Shown: in pieces, positions 32,093-40,874 of the stretch
How positions within the stretch are numbered: the first letter of the stretch is position 1
Layout: every line of letters begins with the position of its first letter
NCBI GenBank assembly: GCA_018671245.1
Contig: JABHIB010000011.1
Location: 1 to 40,874, forward strand
Reading direction: 5' to 3'
Source of the DNA: an archaeon
GTDB taxonomy: Archaea > Nanobdellota > Nanobdellia > SCGC-AAA011-G17 > PNOQ01
DNA: 40,874 nt
Notes under the pieces: model-generated
Seen by the model: only the letters and a program-made list of their open reading frames with translations
Told to the model about the DNA's origin: nothing
Databases searched by the model: none
Position numbers and translations under genes: made by a program

Positions 32093-32587
32093 ATGAAAAT
32101 GGGTGTGATATCTTTAGTTTTAGCATTGCTTATAATTAGTATGCCTGCAGGTTATTCTTCTGATGCTTTATTTAGTAAGATTGATGTTCCTAAAGTTAGT
32201 GTTGAAAAAGATTCTGAAAGAGTTTCTTCTGAAGGTTTGACTCGTTATGTTTATGGTGCTGGTTTGGTTGCTTCTGTTAAGGATTCAGAGATTAATTATT
32301 ATCACTCTGATAGGATTCAGAGTAATCGATTAGTAACTGATTCTTCAGGTGTTGGTGCTGTTGAGAGAGAATTCAAATCATTACCTTTTGGACAGGAAAT
32401 TTCTAATTCTGGAGTGAAGTATGCCTTTGCAACTGGAAAGGAATTGGATGAATCCGAGTTGTATTATTTTGGAGCTAGATATTATGATTCTAATTTAGGT
32501 AGGTTTACTTCTGTTGATCCGGTTAAAGAAAATGAACCTTATAGTTATGTTAGAAATAACCCTATGAATATGATTGATCCTAGTGGT
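32093..32587 (+). repeat. RHS N-terminal cassette, copy 3
   Basis: This is the third copy of the shared segment (compare 1-490 and 8659-9147), carrying the identical 51-bp block at 32201-32251. It has a two-codon insertion (GVGAVE versus GSVE in the others) and slightly more divergence, but remains clearly alignable at DNA level to the DPSG codons. Confidence 0.85.
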
Positions 32588-33253
32588 ATGGATGAAATGT
32601 CTTGGGTTGATGAAGATGTATTTAATAGTGTTGATGAGAATTATGGGTCAATCATTTCTGAAGTTGGATCTCAGTTAAGTCTTACTGATGGCCAGATTGC
32701 TGGAATATTTGGGTCTATATATTCTGAACAATTGAGAAGAGATAGTGGAGGAATAAAAGAAACAAGCAAAAAATATCTTCGAAGTGTTATGGGATTTATG
32801 GGATTTGAAGATGATTTAAAAAGAACAAATAAATATGGGGCTGGTCCTGGACATATACATAGGGATGCTGCACTTGATGTATGGAATTATTACTCTTCAC
32901 ATAAGGATATGTTTCCGAAAGATTATATAGATAAACCTTCTAAGTCTTTAGAGAACATTGATAGTGCCGAACAAAATATAAAATATATGGGAATTTTATT
33001 TATTAAATTTGTTAGAGATTGGAATACTATAGGTGCTGATATTTCAAATCGTCCAGGAGTATTATCTACTTTTTATAATCAAGGTTATGGGTCGAAAGGA
33101 ATTAGTGAGAGGGAATTAATCCCTGGTGGAGTTGATATTCAAGGAGTGGGATTTGGTGTTCATTCAGCTAATGCAGGAAGACAATTTAATGATAATGTAT
33201 TTTTTGAAACTAATATAGTGGAGCCATTTTTATTATCGGTAATGTTTGAGTAG
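32093..33253 (+). CDS. Mini-RHS core protein with lysozyme/transglycosylase-like C-terminal domain, copy 3
   Basis: The 386-residue protein has a signal peptide (1-23), one YD-like repeat (50-92), the RHS core (110-165) and the DPSG boundary (162-165). The tip, about 185-340, follows the order of lysozyme-like (SLT-type) domains: a helix with candidate catalytic Glu212 (GIFGSIYSEQLRRDSGG), GPGHIHRDAALDVW (251-264, comparable to the GLMQIxPxTA segment), a helix beginning NIKYMGILFIKFV (295-307), and VLSTFYNQGYG (323-333, comparable to the AAYNAGPG segment). This predicts cleavage of peptidoglycan-type glycan outside the cell. Archaea lack murein, so the target would be bacterial, or a pseudomurein-like wall. 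A C-terminal FGVHSANAGRQF segment follows. No immunity gene is adjacent; tRNA-Ile follows. Fold call is by motif order only. Confidence 0.8.
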   Translation: MKMGVISLVLALLIISMPAGYSSDALFSKIDVPKVSVEKDSERVSSEGLTRYVYGAGLVASVKDSEINYYHSDRIQSNRLVTDSSGVGAVEREFKSLPFGQEISNSGVKYAFATGKELDESELYYFGARYYDSNLGRFTSVDPVKENEPYSYVRNNPMNMIDPSGMDEMSWVDEDVFNSVDENYGSIISEVGSQLSLTDGQIAGIFGSIYSEQLRRDSGGIKETSKKYLRSVMGFMGFEDDLKRTNKYGAGPGHIHRDAALDVWNYYSSHKDMFPKDYIDKPSKSLENIDSAEQNIKYMGILFIKFVRDWNTIGADISNRPGVLSTFYNQGYGSKGISERELIPGGVDIQGVGFGVHSANAGRQFNDNVFFETNIVEPFLLSVMFE

Positions 33254-33310
33254 TGAAAGAGTATGTCTATTCCTTAAATCAAAGGTAAAAATTATTATCT
33301 AAATATAGAA

Positions 33311-33321
33311 ACTTTTAAATA
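33311..33321 (+). promoter_or_regulatory. TATA box for tRNA-Ile
   Basis: acttttaaata lies about 31 nt before the tRNA-Ile 5' end. Confidence 0.5.
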
Positions 33322-33346
33322 GGAATTTTTAGTTGTAATGTTGTGC

Positions 33347-33463
33347 GGGCCCGTAGCTTAGCCTGGTTTATAGCACTGGTCTTATATGACAGTCTTTGGT
33401 AACTTGTTGCCAAATTCTTGCTAGGAACACCAGAGGTCGCCGGTTCAAATCCGGTCGGGCCCA
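33347..33463 (+). tRNA. tRNA-Ile(TAT) with a 41-nt intron
   Basis: Acceptor GGGCCCG/CGGGCCC with discriminator A, and anticodon stem CTGGT/ACCAG (33376-33380, 33429-33433). A 41-nt intron (33387-33427) interrupts the loop after position 37. The junction forms a bulge-helix-bulge: a 4-bp helix CTTA/TAGG flanked by 3-nt bulges TAT and AAC. Cutting after the second base of each bulge gives loop CTTATAC, anticodon TAT. The intron has an internal hairpin (TTTGGTAAC/GTTGCCAAA). Most archaea read AUA with an agmatidine-modified CAT anticodon; a TAT anticodon implies a different decoding strategy. Confidence 0.88.
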
Positions 33464-33602
33464 CTTTTTATTTTTATAAAATTTGGAAATATATTTAGTT
33501 GTTTTTTTAAATTTATTGATAGAATTTAATTTATTTGAAAAAAGTTATATTGATAGATTATAGCAAACTTTAAAAACAATTAACTTTCTCAGATTATGTT
33601 AT

Positions 33603-33677
33603 GCTCCTTTGGTGTAGTCCGGTCAAGCATTTCGGCCTTTCGCGCCGAGGACCCGGGTTCAAATCCCGGAGGGAGCA
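33603..33677 (+). tRNA. tRNA-Glu(TTC)
   Basis: The 75-nt tRNA has acceptor GCTCCTT/AGGGAGC, anticodon stem TCGGC/GCCGA around CTTTCGC (anticodon TTC), a strong T arm (CCGGG/CCCGG) and discriminator A. It lies 37 nt before the eL41 gene. Confidence 0.96.
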
Positions 33678-33714
33678 TAAACCTTATAAATAGAAGTATA
33701 AGAAGGTTTACTCA

Positions 33715-33819
33715 ATGAAACGAAGTTCGAGAAGATGGAAGAAGAAAGGTCAGATGCGCTGGAAGTGGCAACGTAAAAGGTTGCGAAAAGAAAAGCGAAG
33801 AAGACGAATGAAGAAGTAA
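33715..33819 (+). CDS. rpl41e: 50S ribosomal protein eL41 (34 residues), probable
   Basis: ATG 33715 opens a 34-residue frame, MKRSSRRWKKKGQMRWKWQ followed by a stretch of Arg/Lys with one Glu, ending RRRRMKK. It has two-thirds basic residues, several Trp and a single helix, the signature of eL41, the smallest ribosomal protein, which sits at the subunit interface. A TATA box (ccttataaatag, 33682-33693) lies about 28 nt upstream. It sits directly before the rRNA promoter. The family match is by composition and the W-K-K-K pattern, since so short a protein offers little else. Confidence 0.7.
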   Translation: MKRSSRRWKKKGQMRWKWQRKRLRKEKRRRRMKK

Positions 33820-33828
33820 TAATCAGAA

Positions 33829-33840
33829 GCTTTATAAATC
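33829..33840 (+). promoter_or_regulatory. TATA box of the rRNA operon
   Basis: gctttataaatc lies 10 nt after the eL41 stop and predicts a start near 33860, giving a 16S leader of about 155 nt that contains the 5' processing stem. Confidence 0.6.
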
Positions 33841-33945
33841 ATCGAATAGTGATTCATTGACAGAAGAAAGTTGTCTTCTGATTTACATTTCATACAAGTT
33901 CGTTTGAAATGTTTTGTGAGTACTTAATATTGTTATTGAGTATGA

Positions 33946-33976
33946 TGTACGAATAAGAACAAAGATAGTGATATTG
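33946..33976 (+). promoter_or_regulatory. 16S precursor processing stem, 5' strand
   Basis: TGTACGAATAA-GAACAA-AGA-TAGTGATATTG pairs with 35504-35534. The two strands form three helices separated by 3-nt AGA bulges on opposite strands, a bulge-helix-bulge-like target for the splicing endonuclease that excises pre-16S. The central helix is six pairs instead of the canonical four. Confidence 0.75.
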
Positions 33977-34014
33977 TGTCAATTTATCATTAAGTTTTGA
34001 ATGCGACAATTTTA

Positions 34015-35486
<1,472 letters not shown>

Positions 35487-35503
35487 TTATTATAATAAAA
35501 TCG

Positions 35504-35534
35504 CAGTATCACTATTGTTCAGATTATTCGTACA
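35504..35534 (+). promoter_or_regulatory. 16S precursor processing stem, 3' strand
   Basis: CAGTATCACTA-TTGTTC-AGA-TTATTCGTACA is the complement of 33946-33976, ending 9 nt before tRNA-Ala. Confidence 0.75.
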
Positions 35535-35543
35535 TTTATACAC

Positions 35544-35614
35544 GGGCCCATAGTCTAGTGGTAGAACAGGGCGTTTGCAACGCCCAGGCCCGGGTTCGAT
35601 TCCCGGTGGGTCCA
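35544..35614 (+). tRNA. tRNA-Ala(TGC) in the 16S-23S spacer
   Basis: The 71-nt tRNA has acceptor GGGCCCA/TGGGTCC, anticodon stem GGGCG/CGCCC around TTTGCAA (anticodon TGC), and discriminator A. A spacer tRNA-Ala is standard for many archaea. Confidence 0.97.
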
Positions 35615-35710
35615 TAGCACTTTTATTAGTGCTTATCGTGCAACTCGTTTACTTTAAAAAGTGGCGAGTGAAGGACTTTATGGTTCATAAAGTTAATTTA
35701 TGTTCATATG

Positions 35711-35732
35711 GTTGTGCATAGGTGAATATGCC
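35711..35732 (+). promoter_or_regulatory. 23S precursor processing stem, 5' strand (pairs with 38643-38664)
   Basis: GTTGTGCATAGGTGAATATGCC pairs with the sequence at 38643-38664 over 22 positions with a single G-U, extending the terminal helix of 23S rRNA. No clear paired bulges are visible, unlike the 16S stem. Confidence 0.7.
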
Positions 35733-38645
35733 TTAAAGCTTTTTTAAGCCATTAGGTGAATGACTTGGCTCGAAATGCCGATGAAGGTCGTGGCAATCTG
35801 CGATATGCCCAGGTGAAATGCATGCAGTTATTGACCCTGGGATTGCTGAATGGGACATCCTATACTTCGGTATGACCAGTAATGGTCGGGAACGCGGGGA
35901 ACTGAAGCGTCTTAGTACCCGCAGGAAAAAAAATCAATTGAGATTCGGTAAGTAACAGCGAGTGAAAACCGAACAGAGCAAACTGAATCCCTGTTAGAAA
36001 TAATAGGGAGATGTGGTGTTTTAGACTGTTTTTTCGTCCTAGTTGACTGATTCAAATATCTCTGGAAAGAGAAACCATAGAGGGTGATAGTCCCGTAGAA
36101 GAAGGTCAAAGGATTTAACAGGATCTAGAGTAGGATTCATTGGAAATTGGGTCTGAATTTGGGGGCCATCAATCCCCAACTCTAAATACATTTCGAGTCC
36201 GATAGTGTACTAGTACCGTGAGGGAAAGTTGAAAAGTACCCGTAACAGGGAGTGAAAAGATTTGAAACCTAATGGCGATAGTGTGATGCGGCTCTTAGGA
36301 GTTGCATCGTACGTTTCGAATAACGGACCAGGGAGTGTGCTTAAGTGGCGAGAGTAAGAATCAACGATTCGTACTCGAAGGGAAACCAATAGTCCGCAAG
36401 CAATGAGGGACAAGGTGTGAAAGCGCCTTTAGTCATTTGAGTACTACCCGAAACCGGGTGATCTATCCGTGGGCAAGGTGAAGCGAAGGTAAAACTTCGT
36501 GGAGGCCTGAAGAGGTTCTGTGGACAAGCGTTCTTCTGACCTGTGGATAGGGGTGAAAAGCCAATCGAACCCGGTAATAGCTGGTTCCTGCCGAAGTTGG
36601 CTTCAGTCAAGTCTCCGACGAGATTGTAAAGGTTGTAAAGCTACGGATTTGAAATTAAGGGGAAGAAATTCCTCGGTTTCTTGTCCAACTCAAAATGCCT
36701 TTACATTGTAGACTCGGGGATACGGCGGTATGCGGTAAGCGCGTATCGCGAGAGGGGAACAACCCAGACCATAGTTAAGGTCCCAAAATACTGATTAAGT
36801 GTTAAAGGGTGAAGAGTGTATATTAGCAAATACAGATAGGAGGTAGGCTCAGAAGCAGCCATCCTTTAAAGAAAGCGTAACAGCTCACTATTCTAGCTAA
36901 TATGTCTCGAAAATGGACGGGACTAAATCAGTTACCGATACTATGGACATCATAAATGATTGTGGTAGGCAGGTGTTCTGCTTGAGAAAAATTTTTTCCG
37001 TAAGGAGAAGTGAATCGAGTAGAAATAAGAATCCTGGTGGTAGTAAGATCAATTTGCAGTGAGAATCTGCAATACCGAAAGGGCAAGGGTTCCTTGGCAA
37101 TGTAGATCAGCCAAGGGTAAGTCGATCCTAACTCAACTCGTAAATCGAGTGAGGGGAAAGGGAAAAAGGTTAAAATTCCTTTACTATCTAAGTACCCGGC
37201 AACGAAAGCTTTATTTCTGACGTTTCAGGCTAGGTCAATACTTACTGTCGTGAGTATTAACTAAAATAAGTCGAGGGAGTATCTTAATGGTGAGAACTCG
37301 ATTAAATTTAGGAATAGTGTTCCTTAAGGAACATTTGGCCAATGCCCGGAACCCATGAAAAAGAAATAAAGATGAATCTTAGATAATCGTACCCAGAACC
37401 GACACAGGTGCCCCTAGGTGAGAAGCTTAAGGTATGAGAGAGTAATCCAATTAAGGGAATTCGGCAAATTAGTCCTGTATCTTTGGTATAAGGGATCCCT
37501 GCGATTGTATTTGTATAAATGCGATTACAGGGCTCAGTGACTAGAGGGGTCCGACTGTTTAATAAAAACTTAACTGTTCGCTAGCCCGCAAGGGTGTGTA
37601 TGGACAGTTACGTCTGCCCAGTGCCAGAACTTGAAACTTCTTTTCAAGGAAGCTAAGAGCTGGTAAACGGCGGGAATAACTATAATTCTCTTAAGGTAGC
37701 GAAATGCCTTGTCGTTTTATTGACGACTTGCATGAAAGGCGTAACGAGATCCCTACTGTCCCTAATTGGAACCTCCTGAACACTCCATACTGGTGCAAAG
37801 GCCAGTGACCTCCAGTGGGAAGCAAAGACCCCGTAGATCTTTACTACAGCATGTTGTTGCGAAGTGAGTTTTGTCGTGCAGTGTAGGTGGGAGTTGTTAA
37901 AACTTGAACGCTAGTTTAAGTGTAGACATCAATGAGACACCACCCTTCAAAATTTACTTTGCTTACTTTGGAAACGAAGGACATCTATATGTGGGTAGTT
38001 TGGCTGGGGCGGCACCCTGCTGAAAAGATATCAGCAGGGCCCAAAGGTTGGCTCAATCGGGTCGGAAATCCGATGTAGAGTGCAAGAGCAAAAGCCAGCT
38101 TGACTGTGTTCCTAATAAAACGGAACTCAGCAAGGAAACTTTGGTCTAGCGAACCCTTACACCTTCTTGATGAGGGTTAAGGATGACAGAAAAGATACCT
38201 CGGGGATAACTGAGTGGTAGCGCCTAAGAGTTCATATCGACGGCGCTGTTTGCTACGACGATGTCGGCTCGCCGCATCCTGGATGTGCAGAAGCATCCAA
38301 GGGTAGGGGTGCTCACCCATTAAAGCGGCTCGTGAGCTGGGTTTAGAACGCTGTGAAGCAGTTTGTTCGATATCTAGTGGAGGTGTTCAATGTCTGAGAG
38401 GAAGGATCATTTAGTACGAGAGGAACAGTGGTTCGGGGCCTCTGGTGTATCGGTTGTCTGATAAGGCAGGCCGAGCAGCTACGCCCCAAAGGATAAGAGC
38501 TGAAAGCATCTAAGCTCGAAGCCTACCTCGAAAAGAGACATTACAATCACTCGCAAAAGACGAGTTTGATAGAAACGGCGTGTAAGTATCGAGGTAACGA
38601 GATATTCAGCGTGCGTTCACTAACTGATTGGACCTTGTTTTAGGC
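35730..38645 (+). rRNA. rrl: 23S ribosomal RNA
   Basis: About 2.9 kb and intron-free by inspection. Landmarks are GCCGATGAAGG near the 5' end, CTCTTAAGGTAGC at 37688-37700, the peptidyl-transferase segment CGACGATGTCGGCTCG at 38256-38271, and the sarcin-ricin loop AGTACGAGAGGAACA at 38414-38428. The ends are set where GCCTTAAA meets TTTTAGGC. Outside this the strands continue as a long precursor stem (35711-35732 with 38643-38664). Boundaries are uncertain by about 10 nt. No 5S gene follows. Confidence 0.95.
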
Positions 38646-38692
38646 ATATTCACCTATGTACAACTTATGATTTTTTTATTTTTTTCGAAGTT

Positions 38693-38702
38693 TTTATATA
38701 TG
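38693..38702 (+). promoter_or_regulatory. TATA box for the proteasome beta-like gene
   Basis: tttatatatg lies about 28 nt before the ATG at 38726; leaderless start predicted. Confidence 0.55.
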
Positions 38703-38725
38703 TAGAGAGATTACCCTTTTTACAA

Positions 38726-39427
38726 ATGACTACTATCGTTGGATTGAAAACTAGTGTTGGACCTGAAGCTATAGTTCTTGCTGCAGATTATACTGCTACT
38801 TCCATTTCAGGAAATAGTGGAATGAATCAGATGGAATTTAAAAAATTATATTGTTCTAATAATTTTGCTTTTATGATAGCCGGAGGAATTAAACATCAAG
38901 CTTTTGATTTTTTAAATGATCTTAAAGTTAAGAATAAAAAGAGTGATAGATTTATTGATGTAAAAAGAGGATTAGAATTAGGTTTTTTTCCAGAAGTAAA
39001 ATATCTTAATTTAGATATGGGTGCTGATTCTGATAGCGTTTATGATGCTGATAATCAATTACGTTTCATCTTTGCAACAAGATTTAATAGAAAATTAGGA
39101 TTGCATTATGTTTATCCTATGGGTATGGTTGATGAACATCAAGATTATGTTTGTGAAGGTTCTGGTTCTGAATTTATCGAAGACTTATTGAAACAAACTT
39201 ATGCTCCTAACTCTTTAGAGGGAACTAATATCGATTTGGAAAAGGCAGTTAAATTAGCAGATGAGTGTATGAATTTAGCTAGGCAGGATTTGTTTAGTGG
39301 AGGAAGGATTATTGATTTTGCTATTATAACTAAAAAATCTATTGATTATTATGGTGATAGTCTTAGAGAAGATCTTGAAAATTTCCGTAAGCAAAAACTT
39401 GATGATATTATCTGTAAATATATTTAG
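38726..39427 (+). CDS. Proteasome beta-like Ntn hydrolase without propeptide
   Basis: The 233-residue protein begins MTTIVGLKTSVGPEAIVLAADYTATS, the pattern of an active proteasome beta/HslV-type subunit. After Met removal Thr2 would be the N-terminal nucleophile; Asp in LAADYTAT corresponds to position 17 and the second Lys in FKKLYC to Lys33 of the archaeal beta subunit. Then comes MIAGG and, near the C-terminus, EGSGSEFIEDLL, matching the SGS(x)YA-like segment. Archaeal beta subunits usually have a short propeptide; here none is present. Length and an insertion (VKYLNLDMGADSDSVYDADNQLR) differ from ordinary beta subunits. No alpha subunit or ATPase is in the window. A role in protein turnover is probable; partner and specificity are unknown. 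Confidence 0.8.
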   Translation: MTTIVGLKTSVGPEAIVLAADYTATSISGNSGMNQMEFKKLYCSNNFAFMIAGGIKHQAFDFLNDLKVKNKKSDRFIDVKRGLELGFFPEVKYLNLDMGADSDSVYDADNQLRFIFATRFNRKLGLHYVYPMGMVDEHQDYVCEGSGSEFIEDLLKQTYAPNSLEGTNIDLEKAVKLADECMNLARQDLFSGGRIIDFAIITKKSIDYYGDSLREDLENFRKQKLDDIICKYI

Positions 39428-39444
39428 TATTTTCTAAATAGTTA

Positions 39445-39454
39445 ATTTTATAAA
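39445..39454 (+). promoter_or_regulatory. TATA box for RNase P RNA
   Basis: attttataaa is centred about 25 nt before the RNase P RNA 5' end. Confidence 0.55.
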
Positions 39455-39473
39455 CTAATTTTTTTTATTTTCT

Positions 39474-39780
39474 ATGTAGGTAGGTACTTAACTATCCTGT
39501 CAATGGGAGGAAAGTCCGCACACTATAAACGGTCGCTTACGTAAGTTAAGTTGGAGAAATCCAAGGCAACCGCTCAGAAACGACACGTCCTTATATTGTT
39601 ATAAAGATGTGGCATGCGAAGTTTTCCGCGAGGGAAATGAGTTAACCTGCTGAATAGATATAGGGGAACGATGAAACGGCGAGTCCCGATTTGTGCAAGT
39701 CAGTGAGACGCTTAGTTGAATGTTAAGGTGGTCTGTTCGATTACGAAGACCAACAAGATGCGGCTTATTCCTACCTACAT
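39474..39780 (+). ncRNA. rnpB: RNase P RNA
   Basis: Terminal P1 is ATGTAGGTAGG (39474-39484) pairing perfectly with CCTACCTACAT (39770-39780). The conserved core region GGAGGAAAGTCCGCAC lies at 39507-39522, and the later segment with CCGCGAGGGAAATGAG and GGGGAACGATGAAACGG carries other conserved elements. Length of 307 nt is within the archaeal type A range. It processes tRNA 5' ends, such as those of the eight tRNAs here. Confidence 0.93.
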
Positions 39781-39820
39781 TTTTAGTTAATTTTATAAGT
39801 ATTTAATGTTAATATTTGTT

Positions 39821-40156
39821 ATGAAAATAAATAAACATGTATTTTTCGCCTTGTTTCTTAGTTTGATTTTTTTATCTGGAGGTACTTTTTATTTTCATAG
39901 TGTTGAAAATTGGTCTCCTGTAGATTCATTTTATTTCTCTACTATGACTCTAACAACTATAGGGTATGGGGATTTTGTTCCAACTATGGATGAATCTAAG
40001 ATTTTTGTTTCAATTTATGCTATTTTAGGAGTTGGAATTATGTTATATTTACTTGGGAGTATTATTGCTGCATTTTTAGTTGATCAGGAAGATAGATTTT
40101 TCAAAGTTGTATCAAAACTTGATAGAAGACAAAAGAAGAAGAAGAAATTTTCATAA
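39821..40156 (+). CDS. Two-TM potassium channel (KcsA-like pore)
   Basis: I start at ATG 39821 (111 residues) because a TATA box (attttataag, 39789-39798) lies 27 nt upstream; the ATG at 39806 would fall too close to it. TM1 is about 7-25 (VFFALFLSLIFLSGGTFYF), the pore helix and filter are at 35-51 with TTIGYGD (45-51), the K+ signature, and TM2 is about 61-87. A short basic cytoplasmic tail (RRQKKKKK) follows. There is no RCK domain, so gating is not by the usual nucleotide-binding module. Probably a tetrameric K+ channel setting membrane potential or K+ uptake. Confidence 0.93.
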   Translation: MKINKHVFFALFLSLIFLSGGTFYFHSVENWSPVDSFYFSTMTLTTIGYGDFVPTMDESKIFVSIYAILGVGIMLYLLGSIIAAFLVDQEDRFFKVVSKLDRRQKKKKKFS

Positions 40157-40201
40157 GGCTATATAAAAAACTTTATAAATCAACTAATTTCTTTAGTTTT
40201 T

Positions 40202-40375
40202 ATGGCACAAGACAAAATGCAAATGCCTTCTGGTATGGGCGGACTAGTAAGATATTTTGATGAGTATAAAAGTAAGATTACTTTTAAACCTGGGACTGTT
40301 TTATTCTTTGTAGTATTGGTAATTTTAATTGAAATATTTTTACATAATTATGGTTCAGGGATATTCATAAAATGA
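40202..40375 (+). CDS. secG: Preprotein translocase subunit Sec61beta (SecG)
   Basis: The 57-residue protein reads MAQDKMQMPSGMGGLVRYFDEYKSKITFKPGTVLFFVVLVILIEIFLH and matches archaeal Sec61beta: a Met/Ser/Gly-rich start, the conserved GLVRYFDE segment, then one C-terminal membrane helix. It is a small partner of the SecYE channel. Its TGA overlaps the NAC ATG (ATGA at 40372-40375), so translation is coupled with nac, linking channel and ribosome-exit chaperone. TATA ctttataaatc lies about 28 nt upstream, near 40169-40179. Confidence 0.92.
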   Translation: MAQDKMQMPSGMGGLVRYFDEYKSKITFKPGTVLFFVVLVILIEIFLHNYGSGIFIK

Positions 40376-40695
40376 TGCCAAATTTAGATCCTCGAAAAAT
40401 GCAGAAGATGATGAATAGAATGGGGATTAAACAGGAAGAGATTGATGCTGTTGAAGTCATAATAAAAACTAGTGATAAAAATTTAATTATTAAAAATCCT
40501 AGCGTATTAAAAGTTGATATGATGGGTAAAAATACTTTTCAAGTAAGTGGAGAAGTTGAGGAAGAAAGTTCTATTTCTGATGAAGATATTAAAACTGTTT
40601 CTGAACAGGCTGACGTTTCTAAAGATGAAGCTAAAAAAGCTTTAGAAGAAACTGATGGTGATTTGGCTGAAGCTATAATCAATCTGAAGAATTAA
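40372..40695 (+). CDS. nac: Nascent polypeptide-associated complex protein (NAC alpha)
   Basis: The 107-residue protein has the archaeal NAC start (LDPRKMQKMMNRMGIKQEEIDAVEVII), the NAC domain with DKNLIIKNPSVLKVDMMGKNTFQVSGEVEE, and a C-terminal UBA domain (DIKTVSEQADVSKDEAKKALEETDGDLAEAIINL). It binds nascent chains at the ribosome exit, probably as a homodimer. Overlap with secG supports a shared transcript. Confidence 0.96.
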   Translation: MMPNLDPRKMQKMMNRMGIKQEEIDAVEVIIKTSDKNLIIKNPSVLKVDMMGKNTFQVSGEVEEESSISDEDIKTVSEQADVSKDEAKKALEETDGDLAEAIINLKN

Positions 40696-40705
40696 TTTTA
40701 GTTAA

Positions 40706-40719
40706 TTTTATATATATAG
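40706..40719 (+). promoter_or_regulatory. TATA box for the right-edge mini-RHS gene
   Basis: ttttatatatatag lies about 24 nt before the ATG at 40736, placing the transcript start at the start codon. Confidence 0.6.
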
Positions 40720-40735
40720 TTTATATTTGTTTAGT

Positions 40736-40874
40736 ATGAAAAAGAGGTTATTATGTTTAGTTTTAGTGTTTCTTATAATTGGTATGTCTTTTGGTTATTC
40801 TTCTGATATTTTATTTAGTAATGTTGAAGTTCCTAGAGTTAGTGTTGAAAAAGATTCTGAAAGAGTTTCTTCTG
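40736..40874 (+). CDS. Mini-RHS gene, 5' end only (truncated by window edge)
   Basis: ATG 40736 begins MKKRLLCLVLVFLIIGMSFGYSSD, a signal peptide, followed by the conserved DILFSNVEVPRVSVEKDSERVSS stretch. The visible 139 nt match the first bases of the mini-RHS gene at the left edge exactly. If the two are one gene, the contig is circular or looped; if they are two genes, they are identical over at least this interval. The gene has its own TATA box and lies 40 nt after nac. Confidence 0.85.
   Translation, partial: MKKRLLCLVLVFLIIGMSFGYSSDILFSNVEVPRVSVEKDSERVSS
40741..40874 (+). repeat. 134-bp terminal direct repeat, right copy
   Basis: Identical to 1-134. See the left copy for interpretation. 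Confidence 0.95.

Overview
This is an AT-rich archaeal segment. It has an archaeal 16S/23S operon with tRNA-Ala(TGC) in the spacer, archaeal ribosomal protein genes (eL18, eL21, eL41, eS1), RNA polymerase subunits Rpo3, Rpo4 and Rpo10, archaeal DnaG, a thermosome, Bud32, an archaeal SRP RNA with SRP54 and FtsY, and RNase P RNA. Compact spacing, many leaderless TATA promoters, an intron-containing tRNA-Ile(TAT), deviations at conserved 16S sites and large secreted proteins of a kind I associate with Pacearchaeota/Woesearchaeota/Nanoarchaeota together point to a DPANN archaeon. The exact lineage cannot be fixed by eye.

Layout. 1-1063: 3' part of a mini-RHS surface/toxin-like gene. 1090-6252 (minus): the conserved block eL21-Rpo4-DUF655 then uS13-uS4-uS11-Rpo3-tRNA-Leu-eL18-uL13-uS9-Rpo10. 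6302-8316 (minus): HPF-like protein and Elp3. 8344-9756: SRP RNA and a second mini-RHS gene. 9988-14190 (minus): a secreted or membrane-anchored protein, DnaG, an unassigned structured RNA candidate, three tandem paralogues of unknown function and a CBS/zinc-ribbon protein. 14340-22433: thermosome, a helical protein, FtsY, SRP54, thymidine kinase, Bud32, tRNA-Gln, uS15, a thioredoxin-like protein (minus), eS1, tRNA-Thr and tRNA-Val. 22442-30003: an unknown small protein, then a two-gene operon for a membrane-anchored extracellular protein and a 1730-residue secreted protein. 30019-32044: tRNA-Leu(TAG), a YchF-like GTPase and a PHP phosphoesterase. 32093-33253: third mini-RHS gene, with a lysozyme-like C-terminal domain. 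33347-38645: tRNA-Ile, tRNA-Glu, eL41 and the rRNA operon. 38726-40695: proteasome beta-like protein, RNase P RNA, K+ channel, Sec61beta and NAC. 40736-40874: the 5' end of a mini-RHS gene, with its last 134 bases identical to bases 1-134.

The housekeeping genes form a translation and protein-targeting core: ribosome, RNA polymerase, SRP54/FtsY/SRP RNA, Sec61beta, NAC, thermosome and proteasome-like protease. The accessory part consists of dispersed mini-RHS genes. These share a nearly identical signal peptide plus RHS core of about 164 codons but have unrelated C-terminal tips, resembling polymorphic toxin cassettes stripped of the usual YD-repeat shell. No adjacent immunity gene is visible. 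The giant secreted-protein operon and the tandem unknown paralogues are the other main candidates for undescribed biology.

Two small genes (eL41 and Sec61beta) and all RNA genes were found by reading the sequence directly. Several starts were moved to the ATG lying about 25-30 nt after a TATA box.
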